A stretch of DNA of 64,000 nucleotides, taken from Torulaspora globosa. Taxonomy: Eukaryota > Ascomycota > Saccharomycetes > Saccharomycetales > Saccharomycetaceae. Positions 10,397-19,575 of this stretch are shown in pieces; the stretch's first letter is position 1; each line of letters opens with the position of its first letter. The notes below the pieces were generated by a model. That model worked only from the letters and a program-made list of their open reading frames with translations, was not told the DNA's origin and did not search any database. The position numbers and the translations under genes were made by a program. The stretch spans positions 930,001 to 994,000 of the forward strand of contig NC_050731.1 in NCBI RefSeq assembly GCF_014133895.1, read 5' to 3'.

Positions 10397-11398
10397 CTAT
10401 GTATAATCTGTGAGCCCGAATATTCTATCGTAGGCCTGGTCGCTTGTTTGTTGCACAGCATTCTCTTTCCAATCTTGCCAGTACCATCCGAATTTGCTCA
10501 GCAGGCCGCTATTCTCCCACCAGAAGCTCTCTGTATAGTCACTGCTTTGGTCAGCAGCCCTGTAGGAGTTTACCAAATAGCAGACCAACGAGAGCAATAT
10601 AACTGCCAAAGCCGCGAGCAAGGAAAATGGTAGGTAATCGTGTTTACCGGATCTGCTTGGCACGTTGTACCATGTGTAACCGCCTCGGCTTTGTTGCATT
10701 TGCTCCCGAAGCGTATTGATGGTAAGTAGCTGCTCCTCTAGTTTCCGTTTCATTTCACTGATGATAAACTCATGCCTAGTGGAGGTCATTTGATCAGTTT
10801 TAGAGTCATCGTCGTGAACATTCAGATGGCCAGGTCTTTCACCGCGATCCTTGTAAAAACTGAACTGTCTCTGAAGGAAATCGTACTTGTCCTTGTATTC
10901 ACTCAAGTTTCTCGTCAGCTTTATCAGTTCTCTATCCTTTTCAGCAATTATATCGTCTTTAAACTGTAGTTCTTCACTCAGGGCGGCTAATCGGTTCTCC
11001 AAGCTCTTCAATCGAAATTCTTTGCGTCTTGGAGTCTTACTATTGTCGGATGGCCCTAGCTCCTCTTGCAAAATGCTTGGTGGTATCTTACCCGAGGGGA
11101 ATGTACCTTCCACGGCGTCCTTAAACGTCTTCCCAACTAGACCTTGGAAGATCTCTTTGAACTCATCCTTATAGATCTTGAAAAACTCCTTCTCTCTAGC
11201 AAAGGTATCTATCACATTCTGACCAGTATTTGAAAGCAATCGCGACCCCTTGGTGGGCTCACCCCTGTTCAATACAAGCTCAATCTCTCGTATCAGCTCC
11301 GGAAGGTTCTTTGCATAGATAAAGCCTTGGTTTTTCTTGTCGGTATTTCCCCAGGCAACATCCAGGATGATAGAAGAGCTTGATTTATCAAAATCCAT
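10397..11398 (-). CDS. MPS2: Mps2/Csm4-type spindle pole body and nuclear envelope protein
   Basis: 333 residues from the ATG at 11396-11398; the frame is open 21 codons further upstream but only from TTG. The N-terminus (ILDVAWGN...KNLPELIREIE) resembles Mps2, the middle (~120-240) is a predicted coiled coil, and a single membrane segment near residue ~270 (LLAALAVILLSLVCYLV) is followed by the Mps2 hallmark WWENSGLLSKF and a C-terminal FGL. In yeast Mps2 anchors the spindle pole body in the nuclear envelope with Bbp1 and Mps3, and its paralogue Csm4 acts in meiotic telomere movement. S. cerevisiae MPS2 (YGL075C) and CSM4 (YPL200W) are duplicates; this single gene represents both. It is convergent with the Smr gene, only 13 nt between stops. 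Confidence 0.9.
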   Translation of the reverse strand: MDFDKSSSSIILDVAWGNTDKKNQGFIYAKNLPELIREIELVLNRGEPTKGSRLLSNTGQNVIDTFAREKEFFKIYKDEFKEIFQGLVGKTFKDAVEGTFPSGKIPPSILQEELGPSDNSKTPRRKEFRLKSLENRLAALSEELQFKDDIIAEKDRELIKLTRNLSEYKDKYDFLQRQFSFYKDRGERPGHLNVHDDDSKTDQMTSTRHEFIISEMKRKLEEQLLTINTLREQMQQSRGGYTWYNVPSRSGKHDYLPFSLLAALAVILLSLVCYLVNSYRAADQSSDYTESFWWENSGLLSKFGWYWQDWKENAVQQTSDQAYDRIFGLTDYT

Positions 11399-12020
11399 CC
11401 TCTCGAAGTCCTTTGCCCTTGCGTTTGGTTGTGTACTTGTATGTCTTGGCGGTAAGGTCAATTTGTTCGTAGAAACGCGAAACCTTCCAATCTAGGAACG
11501 CGTTTATAGAGAACAAGACAGAAGAACCGAAAGCGAGGAACTAATCACTGATATTGTGCTGATGTGGGAATTAAAGAAGGACTGATCCCTCAGCTGCCAG
11601 ACACAGCTCAAATTTCACGCAATAACGCTTCCCCCGATCAGTTGAACAGCCGATGGGCTCGTCAGAAAGGCTACCGGCCAGCAAGAACGTTCTGAAGCTG
11701 TGACGCCGTCAATTGGCCGATGAGACAACTCTCCAGTCGGGACTTTGCTCATCGCAACCGCTTCATATTTAAAGGTAACGATTGCCGTTTAGAATGATCC
11801 CTTGATTTTTCGATTCATAGCTGAGCCCTACTGGCGCAATGAGCTGCCAAGTGTTCATTTCAAGGTACGTGAGCTTGAATTGAAGTATCCTAGAGACCGT
11901 TGGGTGACTTTGACGAGCCAAGGCAGCCAGACACGGTTAGAAAGAATATCCTTTCGAGATTACCATAGGTTTCTTAAGAAAAGTCCATCGATTGTCTCCA
12001 ATCATCGTTAGGTCTGCGAT
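11399..12020. other. Divergent promoter region MPS2/HSF1
   Basis: This 622-nt interval has no supported gene; a short open frame at about 11802-12011 shows no recognisable features. It contains a heat-shock-element-like site (listed separately). Confidence 0.5.
11684..11693. promoter_or_regulatory. Heat shock element-like site before HSF1
   Basis: AGAACGTTCT holds two perfect inverted nGAAn units, followed by GAAG one base out of register for a third unit. It lies about 330 nt upstream of the HSF1 ATG and could be a binding site for the factor itself. This is a short match and may be chance. Confidence 0.4.
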
Positions 12021-13760
12021 ATGGAGAAGATTCCCAGCTTGAATGATGACGATATTGAAAAGATTTTGCATCCAAATAGCCTCTTTACCGACGAATTGAG
12101 GCCGTTGGAAAAGGATTCGTCGGCCAGCGGAATTGAAGACATCATAAATCCTTCATTAGAACCACAACCGGCGGCAGCATCTTCAAATGAGAGCATTGCT
12201 AATATCCCGCACGAGCCAGGCCAGCATTTGATCCATAGAATGTACCCCGTGGGAATGTATGCCCATCAGGATGACCAACTAAACAAACAGTTAATGCCAA
12301 CAAAGATGTTCAGAAACGCACGACAGACATCGCAATCGCCACAGCAAACAGCGCAATCCACACCGGGCACAAGGCACACTAAGACGAGGCCGGCGTTCGT
12401 GAATAAAGTTTGGAGCATGCTGAACGATGAGTCAAACGTGAATCTAATTCAGTGGAGTCCCGACGGGAAATCCTTCATTGTTGTGAATCGCGAAGAGTTT
12501 GTGCATGAAGTTCTACCGAAGTACTTCAAGCATTCTAACCTTGCTTCTTTTGTAAGGCAACTGAACATGTACGGTTGGCACAAAGTACAGGATGTCAAAT
12601 CCGGCTCGATTCAGAACAGTTCGGATGACAAATTACAATTCGAGAATGAGTATTTTATCCGTGGAAGAGAGGACCTGCTCGAGAAAATTGTTAGACAAAA
12701 ATCTTCAGCCGCGAGCGGCTCAAAGATGAATCCGAATGGCAACAATGGCGGCTCAGCGAACGGAGCAGATTTACACTTAATGGGCGACTTGAATCTTGGC
12801 GACCATGCTAGTGCAAGCGCTCTACTTGGGGAGCTGGAACAGATCAAATACAATCAAATGGCAATTTCCAAGGACTTGCTACGAATCAACAAGGACAACG
12901 AGTTGCTGTGGAAGGAGAATATGATGGCGAGAGAGAGACACAGAACCCAGCAACAAGCTTTAGAAAAGATTCTACGGTTTCTGGCTTCCTTAGTACCGCA
13001 TATGGATCAGAAAATGATTACCGAAGGAATTCTCAACAGCGATGACGCACCACAAGACCTGCACCTGCATCAGGAAACGGGCGACAACAGCAACAGCAGT
13101 AACACCAAACACGCTGCGAATCCAACCAGCTTTGACATGTTCGACCAGGATTTTATGCGCAACCTGCACAAGTCCCGCTTTCTGCTAAAGAATCGAACCA
13201 ATTCGTCTGTATCGAGCACAGTTCAGCCCTCTCTGAGTCATGGCGACGCCAAAATTTCTGAAATACCCTTCGATGAGGAGGAAGATGAACAAGAGGCGAA
13301 ACACCGATCGTCCGCGCAGCGAAATTCAATCTCAGGTGAGGACACTGTGTCGTTCCTCAACCACCTCCAGTCCAACATTGACGAGCAAGACGCAAGGATT
13401 CAGCACCTGGAGGACATGGTGCAGGTCATTTCCCCTCAAGAAGCCAATGCAAGACACAGCTTCGACCTTCAGGACTACTGCTTCAACAGCGAATCGCCCA
13501 TGGACACACGTCGTCCAATCTCCACTGGCCTGAGTCCGCTGCTCGCCCCTGAAGATCTCACATCTCTACAAACGCACTCACCATCCCATCTAATTCAAGA
13601 GCTTAGCCACACAGAGGTTCCGGCAGCTCCTACAGCGCCGATACAGGCACCCAAGCGATATCATGACGCATTAGATGCTCGACAACGCCGCAGCGAACCG
13701 CTTGTTGAAGAGATCCCCAATGAATCATCTTCGAGCTCTCGCAAGAGATTGAAGCGTTAA
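12021..13760 (+). CDS. HSF1: Heat shock transcription factor Hsf1
   Basis: 579 residues, much shorter than S. cerevisiae Hsf1 (833). The winged-helix DNA-binding domain is at residues ~123-225 (PAFVNKVWSMLND...SNLASFVRQLNMYGWHKV). A trimerisation coiled coil lies at ~272-325. A CE2-type repressive element (RFLLKNRT) followed by serines lies near 389, the motif known to restrain fungal Hsf1 and to be phosphorylation-linked. The reduced length is in the N-terminal arm and C-terminal activation region. Hsf1 is the essential activator of chaperone genes through heat shock elements. Neighbouring MPS2 and AFT1 match S. cerevisiae YGL073W context. Confidence 0.95.
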   Translation: MEKIPSLNDDDIEKILHPNSLFTDELRPLEKDSSASGIEDIINPSLEPQPAAASSNESIANIPHEPGQHLIHRMYPVGMYAHQDDQLNKQLMPTKMFRNARQTSQSPQQTAQSTPGTRHTKTRPAFVNKVWSMLNDESNVNLIQWSPDGKSFIVVNREEFVHEVLPKYFKHSNLASFVRQLNMYGWHKVQDVKSGSIQNSSDDKLQFENEYFIRGREDLLEKIVRQKSSAASGSKMNPNGNNGGSANGADLHLMGDLNLGDHASASALLGELEQIKYNQMAISKDLLRINKDNELLWKENMMARERHRTQQQALEKILRFLASLVPHMDQKMITEGILNSDDAPQDLHLHQETGDNSNSSNTKHAANPTSFDMFDQDFMRNLHKSRFLLKNRTNSSVSSTVQPSLSHGDAKISEIPFDEEEDEQEAKHRSSAQRNSISGEDTVSFLNHLQSNIDEQDARIQHLEDMVQVISPQEANARHSFDLQDYCFNSESPMDTRRPISTGLSPLLAPEDLTSLQTHSPSHLIQELSHTEVPAAPTAPIQAPKRYHDALDARQRRSEPLVEEIPNESSSSSRKRLKR

Positions 13761-13762
13761 TT

Positions 13763-13821
13763 CTGTCTAGCTCTGCCTAGCTCAAGCGCGCTTCTGCCTA
13801 GCTCTGCCTAGCGCTAGACAG
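13763..13821. repeat. Inverted and tandem repeat just after HSF1
   Basis: CTGTCTAGC at 13763-13771 is matched by GCTAGACAG at 13813-13821, so the segment can fold into a 9-bp stem. Between them CTGCCTAGC-type units recur about three times (13773, 13795, 13804), in two pairs around a CAAGCGCGCTT centre. It begins 2 nt after the HSF1 stop, in the position of a 3'UTR hairpin. Confidence 0.75.
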
Positions 13822-13944
13822 AGCCTTCCGCCCGGACTTAGCGTCGCGCCGAGCCCAGGCTGCAATTTTTTCCTACCCCATATTTATTTCTCGGTTCCGC
13901 GCACGCCGCGCGGCTTCCTGCAGGGGGCAGTGGCGATGGCCACA

Positions 13945-13951
13945 TATATAA
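13945..13951 (+). promoter_or_regulatory. TATA box of the YIG1-like gene
   Basis: TATATAA about 70 nt before the ATG at 14019. An AGGGG stress-response core lies 22 nt further upstream (in CAGGGGGC at 13921-13928), which would suit a stress-inducible, TATA-dependent promoter. Confidence 0.5.
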
Positions 13952-14018
13952 GGAGTGTCTCGATCAGGAGCTAGAGGGCGGCAGGTTGTCCAGACAACTT
14001 GGTTAGCAGCAGGTACTG

Positions 14019-15167
14019 ATGGGTATTCCGATAGCCCTTTATGAGGACTCCGAATGTGAGGAGATCGAACAGTTCGGTTGGTGTTCTGAAGCATGCAAGC
14101 GTCGGCTTGGCGAGCTGTGCTACTCGAGGGAAAGCACTGTTCTGGAAGAGGACTACGAAGAGCGGCCGGTCGATGACGACATGGTCTACGCGTGGAGATT
14201 CGACTTGCAGACCAGGGCGGAGAACCGCGTGGTTAACCTTGCGGAGTTAGAGTCCACACGAAGCAAAGACGCATCCAGTTGGATATTCTATAGGCCCGAC
14301 GGCAGCGAAACGGCGGTTTACAGACATAGAGGCCGCGAAGACGACCCTCTAACAGTTGTACACGGCGTACAAGAACTTCTACAGGGCTCCACAATACAGA
14401 GCGTCGACGTCCGAGGTGGCACCCTGCTGCTGGGACTCGATAGTGGGCAAATCAAGGTCGTCACGTGCAACAATGATGGCCGAATTGTGCAGTGCGAGTC
14501 ATTAGTGCTGCGGAGCGGACGTATACTGGATGTCTTTGCGGGACTCTTGCCCGAGTTCGTTATCGCTTTTGCCGCAGACGAAGGTCTTTTGTGCACCGAG
14601 TTGCGGAGCGGCCGCACCAGCAAGCTGCTGGACGTGCCTCCGGCACGTCTGCAGCGTGTGTCACTCGATTTCCCGCGGCTCAGCGCCTTCGGCGCAACCC
14701 GGATCTGGAGCTGCGACGACGTTCTCAGCTGTCCGCTCGTTCCAGTGGATGCGCCGCTTTGGCCGGGCGAGCAGTTGCTCAACGTGGACCCCTGCGCACG
14801 CCACATGCTACTTCTCGAGACAGACCAACGCTACCTGTCGCTCGACACCGCCCCCGCGGGCTGCGCCTGCACAGTCCTCCACAAGAGCGAGTACGGGGGA
14901 CCCGCGCGCGCCCACACGTCCACTGGCGGTCAGCAGCTGTTCGTCTCCGAGCAGCACCTCTACGCTACTTCTCTGACCATGTATGGCCGTTGTTCGCGCA
15001 ATCGCGATTGCAAGTGGATCTCGCTCGGGTACTCGGACATCCGAGCCAAATACAACATCTGCAGAGTGCTGCGGCTGACGCTCATGACCGCCAGCACGCC
15101 CGCAACCAGCGTCCTGGCCTTGCTGACGGACGACGGCTCCATTCACTCCTTCAGCATCGAGCGTTGA
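14019..15167 (+). CDS. YIG1: YIG1-like protein (assigned mainly by position)
   Basis: 382 residues, acidic N-terminus beginning MGIPIALYED, then a region (~50-380) with hydrophobic strands spaced as in a beta-propeller (TLLLGLDSGQIKVV, FVIAFAADEGLL, VLALLTDDGSIHSF), but no clear RCC1 or WD signature. Position is decisive: between MPS2/CSM4-HSF1 and AFT, in the same direction as AFT, exactly like S. cerevisiae YIG1 (YPL201C) between CSM4 and AFT2. S. cerevisiae Yig1 (461 residues) interacts with glycerol-3-phosphatase and affects anaerobic glycerol production. GC content is visibly high. Similarity to Yig1 should be checked by alignment. Confidence 0.62.
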   Translation: MGIPIALYEDSECEEIEQFGWCSEACKRRLGELCYSRESTVLEEDYEERPVDDDMVYAWRFDLQTRAENRVVNLAELESTRSKDASSWIFYRPDGSETAVYRHRGREDDPLTVVHGVQELLQGSTIQSVDVRGGTLLLGLDSGQIKVVTCNNDGRIVQCESLVLRSGRILDVFAGLLPEFVIAFAADEGLLCTELRSGRTSKLLDVPPARLQRVSLDFPRLSAFGATRIWSCDDVLSCPLVPVDAPLWPGEQLLNVDPCARHMLLLETDQRYLSLDTAPAGCACTVLHKSEYGGPARAHTSTGGQQLFVSEQHLYATSLTMYGRCSRNRDCKWISLGYSDIRAKYNICRVLRLTLMTASTPATSVLALLTDDGSIHSFSIER

Positions 15168-15490
15168 TCGCATCTCGATCGGCATTACCCTGCACACCGG
15201 GACCGGCTTCGGTGGTGGACAAACTGCACCCTGAAAAATTTTCGAAGCGCACCAAAAGGCCTGGAGGTAGCAGTAGTTGGTTGGGCAAAGAGCAGCAGGA
15301 TTGATGGTTACGTAGCAGGAGATCGGAAGGTTAAGCCTGGTGATATCTCAGAAATATTTGCTTTCAGCTGGGAAGTAGGAAAGGCGTTTTCAACGTTTTA
15401 GATGCGAATTTACAGTTGTCTATCGGCGTGTGGATAGATTAAGCAAGAGCGGGAAACCTTGAAAAAGTCAATGTTCGTTTGGACAGTGAG
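15168..15490. other. AFT1 upstream region
   Basis: 323 nt between the YIG1-like stop and the AFT ATG. I saw no RNA gene, repeat or clear regulatory motif. Confidence 0.4.
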
Positions 15491-16852
15491 ATGATGAATT
15501 GGGTTTCGAACGATAGTAGCACGCCGGATGAGTCTCCGCAGCTGATGGCGCCGATAGGCATGACGGAAGGTTCGGGCTCTGAGCTGACTACAGAGGCGCT
15601 GAGGAGCGATCAGAACAAATTCATTCATTTGGATCCGATTCCGGATTTCAAGGATCGGTCAGAGATCAAGCCGTGGTTACAGAAGATCTTCTATCCGCAG
15701 GGGATCGAGATAGTTATAGAGAGGTCGGATAGCATCAAAGTGGTGTTCAAATGCAAGGCAGCGAAAAGAGGCAAGAACACCAGGGCGAGCGAGCCGGTGG
15801 CTGAACAGTTCAGCGTCCCGAGCGAGCCCGTAGAGTCGAAGACGAAGGACAGGAAGAAGAAGAAGCGGAGCGTGTCGCGGTTTAACATCTGTCCCTTCAG
15901 GATAAGGGCTACGTACTCTTTAAAGAGGAAGAAGTGGAGCATAGTGGTACTGAATAACTGCCATTCACATCCGTTGAAGTTCAACCCGGATTCAGAGGAG
16001 TATAGAAAGTTCAAGGAGAAGCTGAGACAGAACAATGACTGGGAAGCCATAAAGAAATTTGATGAACTGGAGTATAGGACAAGGTCCAATTTACCGATCG
16101 AGTCGTCGCCTATAAGGTGCGATTGTGGTCTTACCGAAGAGATTGCGAGCTTCAATATAGTGCTACCGAGCACAAATCACTCTTCTGTGTCTAGCACGCT
16201 GGTGAAAAAACCAAAGAAAAAATCTGGGTTGCGGAAACAGCGCAAGGAGGCTTTCCTCATGATGCCTACGCAGCAGCATCATCTAGCTAACACGACTCAC
16301 GTACAGAGCCCCAGCGTTTCCGGGTTCCTTGATGATCCTTCCGCGAATCCGCTTTTCACGACTCCAATAACAGCCACCGATGCATTCACGGATCTCAACG
16401 AGATAGATTTCACCAACATGTTCGACAAAATGCACCATAACTCAACTCATTCACGCGCACAGCAGCGCCACAGTGGCGCCGAGGACGCTTTGAACGTATT
16501 CTCTCCGCTCGCAATTTCATCGTTCCAATATTGCTCCCCAAGTGGCGACTTGGTACAATCGCCTGCCCATCCCCAGGCACCCCCTGCATCCACCACACAT
16601 GGCGGTATGGACAACGCCGTGGACTTCTCGATGAAGCCGTTCCTGGACCTGCCAGGGCATGACTCTTTCACGCCCCCACTGTGCGAAATCAACGGCAGCA
16701 ATGCGTGCCAGGACCACCGGTGCTGCTACTCCGAGCTGAACGCGGAAAGCAGCCCCGCGAGGGATATGCTATCGGGCGAGCTGGACGTCCTAAAAGCCAT
16801 AAACGGTGAGCTCAGCGAGCATCTCACCACCGAGCTGTTCAACCTACAGTAG
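15491..16852 (+). CDS. AFT1: Iron-responsive transcription factor Aft1/Aft2
   Basis: 453 residues from the double ATG at 15491; the frame opens four codons earlier at TTG. The DNA-binding domain of the WRKY-GCM1 type covers ~55-220: a PWLQKIFYPQGIEIVIERSD strand region, basic KKKKRSVSRFNICPFRIRA, and the Cys/His segment NNCHSHPLKFN. The CDC motif (RCDCGL, ~209-213) is the cysteine pair through which an Fe-S cluster lowers DNA binding when iron is sufficient. The family activates iron uptake genes at PyPuCACCC elements. S. cerevisiae has two copies, AFT1 (YGL071W) and AFT2 (YPL202C); this one gene lies where both would. Ser/Asn/His-rich C-terminus. Confidence 0.95.
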   Translation: MMNWVSNDSSTPDESPQLMAPIGMTEGSGSELTTEALRSDQNKFIHLDPIPDFKDRSEIKPWLQKIFYPQGIEIVIERSDSIKVVFKCKAAKRGKNTRASEPVAEQFSVPSEPVESKTKDRKKKKRSVSRFNICPFRIRATYSLKRKKWSIVVLNNCHSHPLKFNPDSEEYRKFKEKLRQNNDWEAIKKFDELEYRTRSNLPIESSPIRCDCGLTEEIASFNIVLPSTNHSSVSSTLVKKPKKKSGLRKQRKEAFLMMPTQQHHLANTTHVQSPSVSGFLDDPSANPLFTTPITATDAFTDLNEIDFTNMFDKMHHNSTHSRAQQRHSGAEDALNVFSPLAISSFQYCSPSGDLVQSPAHPQAPPASTTHGGMDNAVDFSMKPFLDLPGHDSFTPPLCEINGSNACQDHRCCYSELNAESSPARDMLSGELDVLKAINGELSEHLTTELFNLQ

Positions 16853-16992
16853 CAACACGCTCCTAGGTAGCGCTGGCTCGCCCTGGATCGTGCGCGCATC
16901 GAAAAACTGCACTGCTCAGACGAAACCTACTACGGTTGCTTCTCTTGCATATATTCTCTGTATCGCCTATGCATATCTACTAATGTACAAAT

Positions 16993-17361
16993 TCATGAAA
17001 ACTGCGTCCTCTTGTTCTTCTGGTCCGAGGTGAAGATGTGCGAGCACGCCAGACACACAAAGAACAGCACCATCGACGTGTCGCTTCTGCGCTGCTGCGA
17101 CTGGAAGAACACGTTCTCTCTTGAATGGCACTTGGGACACTCTCTGTCGGATCTCGGAAGCGTGGGATCAGACCCGATGTCCTGCACGACCCCCGCCGTC
17201 TCCCCGATGTTCGTAATCAGCTCGTGTCGATACACCAGCGGCGTCCCAGCCTCCTCCACGTACGAGCAGGTCCTACACTCGAACAGCAGTCTCTGGTTCT
17301 CCTTGTCCTCGCGCGGATACAGCATGTTGTTACAGTCACGGCAGAACCTGAACGTAGTCAT
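16993..17361 (-). CDS. RPB9: RNA polymerase II subunit Rpb9
   Basis: 122 residues, identical in length to S. cerevisiae Rpb9. The N-terminal zinc ribbon has C7/C10 and C29/C32; the C-terminal TFIIS-like ribbon has [18 protein letters not shown] and CLACSHIF, with the acidic-loop RRSDTS. It ends KNKRTQFS as in yeast. It acts in start-site choice, proofreading and transcription-coupled repair. It is convergent with AFT1 (140 nt between stops) and divergent from MNP1, as in S. cerevisiae YGL070C/YGL068W. Confidence 0.98.
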   Translation of the reverse strand: MTTFRFCRDCNNMLYPREDKENQRLLFECRTCSYVEEAGTPLVYRHELITNIGETAGVVQDIGSDPTLPRSDRECPKCHSRENVFFQSQQRRSDTSMVLFFVCLACSHIFTSDQKNKRTQFS

Positions 17362-17589
17362 CGCTAATCAATTGAACTTCAACTGCCACCAGCAAGATCC
17401 GCTACCCAGCAATCCCAGCTATCTGAGCTATCTTGACTAAGTGAAGCTTCAACTAGTCAAAGTGCTTGTATAGATAATAACGATGCACGGCAGCTAGTAT
17501 TAAAAAATTTGCAGCTAAAAGCCTATAAGTTGACCAACGTTCAGACTTCTTAACCGCAGATAGAGGTATAAAGTGGTCGTAGGTTGGAT

Positions 17590-18138
17590 ATGTCGTTGCG
17601 TTTGGCTAGCACCAGGTCTGTTGTTCGAACATCGAGACTCTTGAGAGTCAATGGCGCCGTTTGGCGGCTCAACTCTACCGCATCGGCAGCTGCCGAGACA
17701 GCGCAGGCCAAGGCAGCAATTGATCCCAAAATAAAGAAGATTGTGGACGAGATTTCGAAACTGACTCTGTTGGAGACTTCGTCGTTGATTTCTGAGTTGA
17801 AGAGCCAGCTGAACATCCCAGATATCGCATTCCCGGCCGCTGGAGCTGTGGCTGCTGCACCTGGCGGTGCAGCAGCAGCAGCCGAGGAGAGCGGTGCCCA
17901 GGAGGAGGAGAAGCCCGAGGAGAAGACGATCTTTGCAATCAAGCTGGAGTCGTTCGACGCGAAGGCCAAGCCAAAGATCATCAAAGAGGTGAAAAACCTG
18001 CTAGGACTGTCGCTGGTGGAGGCCAAGAAATTCGTTGAGGCAGCACCCAAGGTGCTAAAGGACAACGTTGCCAAGGAGGACGCGGATAAGATCAAGACTA
18101 CTCTGGAGGGCTTGGGAGCCAAGGTGGCTTTGGAATGA
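17590..18138 (+). CDS. MNP1: Mitochondrial ribosomal protein bL12m
   Basis: 182 residues from ATG 17590 (a TTG two codons upstream is not used). Residues ~1-30 are a mitochondrial presequence rich in Arg/Ser (MSLRLASTRSVVRTSRLL). Then come the L7/L12 dimerisation helices (~45-80), an Ala/Pro/Gly hinge with an acidic run, and the conserved C-terminal domain (EKTIFAIKLESFDAKAKPKIIKEVK...GLSLVEAKKFVEAAPKVLK). It forms the stalk that recruits translation factors on the mitochondrial large subunit. S. cerevisiae counterpart YGL068W in the same position. Confidence 0.96.
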   Translation: MSLRLASTRSVVRTSRLLRVNGAVWRLNSTASAAAETAQAKAAIDPKIKKIVDEISKLTLLETSSLISELKSQLNIPDIAFPAAGAVAAAPGGAAAAAEESGAQEEEKPEEKTIFAIKLESFDAKAKPKIIKEVKNLLGLSLVEAKKFVEAAPKVLKDNVAKEDADKIKTTLEGLGAKVALE

Positions 18139-18249
18139 GCTGTCGTTTGGACGAGATTCTTGTACATAAAGCGTATGTGCGGCGCGCACTTCCCAGTTGA
18201 CGAATACATAGGATGGGAAAAATATCATTCATAATACACAGAGTATTTA

Positions 18250-19350
18250 TCAAAAATCTGTGAAATATTGTGCGTAAGGGTCTTCGCCCTTGATGCCGTA
18301 GTCCAGATGCTCTTCGGGGTACTGATCGAACAGCGAGGTGTCACCTACGCCGGGGGTAATCGGTGGCTCGTAGGGCGTCTCGATGTCCTTGGCTAGCAGC
18401 TTTTCCCATACGACCTCGCTGAACCAGGGATGGGACTTGATGTCGTCGGAACCGCTTTGCAAATTGCCCAATCTTCTTGTCAGATCTGCTGTAATCAGCT
18501 TGCTCAATAAGTCGACCGCATCCGGGTGGAAAAACGGTGGGTAGTTGACCTTACCCTGCAATATCTTTTCGTAAGTCTTCATCGGAGTTGTGTCGTAGAA
18601 AGGCGTGTACCCAGCCAACATCTCAAAGATCAGAACGCCAAGTGACCACCAGTCAACAGACTTGTTATAAGGCTTCGTCGTGATCACCTCCGGAGCAATG
18701 TAGTCAGGGGTCCCACACAGCGTCCAGGTCACCGTGACGACCTCCTTGGCAAAGCCGAAATCGGTTATTTTGATGTGACCGTTGCGATCCAGTAGAATAT
18801 TTTCCGGTTTCAGATCACGGTAGATGATATTATGTGCGTGCATGTACTCCAACGCCAGTGTCACCTCCGCAGCGTAAAACTTCGCCACAGGGTTCGGAAA
18901 CCGATGCGATTTACGCAACAGAGAGAAAAGCTCTCCACCTTCAATGTAATCGACCACCATGAACAAATTTCTGGCATCCTGGAACGTCCCCCACATGCGA
19001 ATCACAAACGGATGCTCCACCAATTTCAACATCCGCCTTTCGTCATTGGTATGCTCAATCTGCTTCATCTTGATAACCTGCTGCTTTTTCAGAACCTTCA
19101 TCGCATAGTATCTCCCGTTATGGACAGATCTCACCAGGTGTACTCGACCAAACGACCCCGTACCGAGCGTTCTCATGATTTGGAAGTCCTGCAAAGAGTA
19201 TTTTCCCTTCGACACTACTGACCGCTGTGGCAGTAGAGATTTCTCCCGCGTCCCATGACCACCATAGCCAGCTGCGTTACCGTATTGCTGTTGGTACTGC
19301 TGCTGATGCTGCTGCTGTGGTTGAAGCTGATGATGGTACCCTAAATCCAT
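18250..19350 (-). CDS. TPK2: cAMP-dependent protein kinase catalytic subunit Tpk2
   Basis: 366 residues. A short Gln/His-rich N-terminus (~35 residues) precedes a full AGC kinase: P-loop GTGSFGRV, Lys in [10 protein letters not shown], catalytic [16 protein letters not shown], activation loop with [13 protein letters not shown], and a C-terminal FTDF hydrophobic motif. PKA transmits glucose/Ras-cAMP signals. The poly-Q N-terminus and the neighbour HRR25 identify it as the TPK2 (YPL203W) type, the isoform that promotes filamentous growth in S. cerevisiae. No missing catalytic residue. Confidence 0.96.
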   Translation of the reverse strand: MDLGYHHQLQPQQQHQQQYQQQYGNAAGYGGHGTREKSLLPQRSVVSKGKYSLQDFQIMRTLGTGSFGRVHLVRSVHNGRYYAMKVLKKQQVIKMKQIEHTNDERRMLKLVEHPFVIRMWGTFQDARNLFMVVDYIEGGELFSLLRKSHRFPNPVAKFYAAEVTLALEYMHAHNIIYRDLKPENILLDRNGHIKITDFGFAKEVVTVTWTLCGTPDYIAPEVITTKPYNKSVDWWSLGVLIFEMLAGYTPFYDTTPMKTYEKILQGKVNYPPFFHPDAVDLLSKLITADLTRRLGNLQSGSDDIKSHPWFSEVVWEKLLAKDIETPYEPPITPGVGDTSLFDQYPEEHLDYGIKGEDPYAQYFTDF

Positions 19351-19575
19351 CTTGGAAGCTACTAACCTCGAGAAAGCCTCTTAACTTGAAACCCCGAGTC
19401 CCACTCACCGTTGACTAACCTCACGCTACCAGATTGCCGGCCAATTGCTGCTATTCATCCAGCTTGTTGCTTGTTGATCGAACCCCTTTGATACCGCTAG
19501 CTTATACAATCGTTCCCTTATCATCGACAACGGCTATTCAAGATGATGATTATGAGTTGAGTATATATACCATTA

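Noticed and set aside
14318..14806. 162-codon antisense and 270-codon sense frames within the YIG1-like gene
   Set aside because: Arg/Ser-rich shadows caused by high GC; the frame with MGIP start has the correct synteny and a balanced composition.
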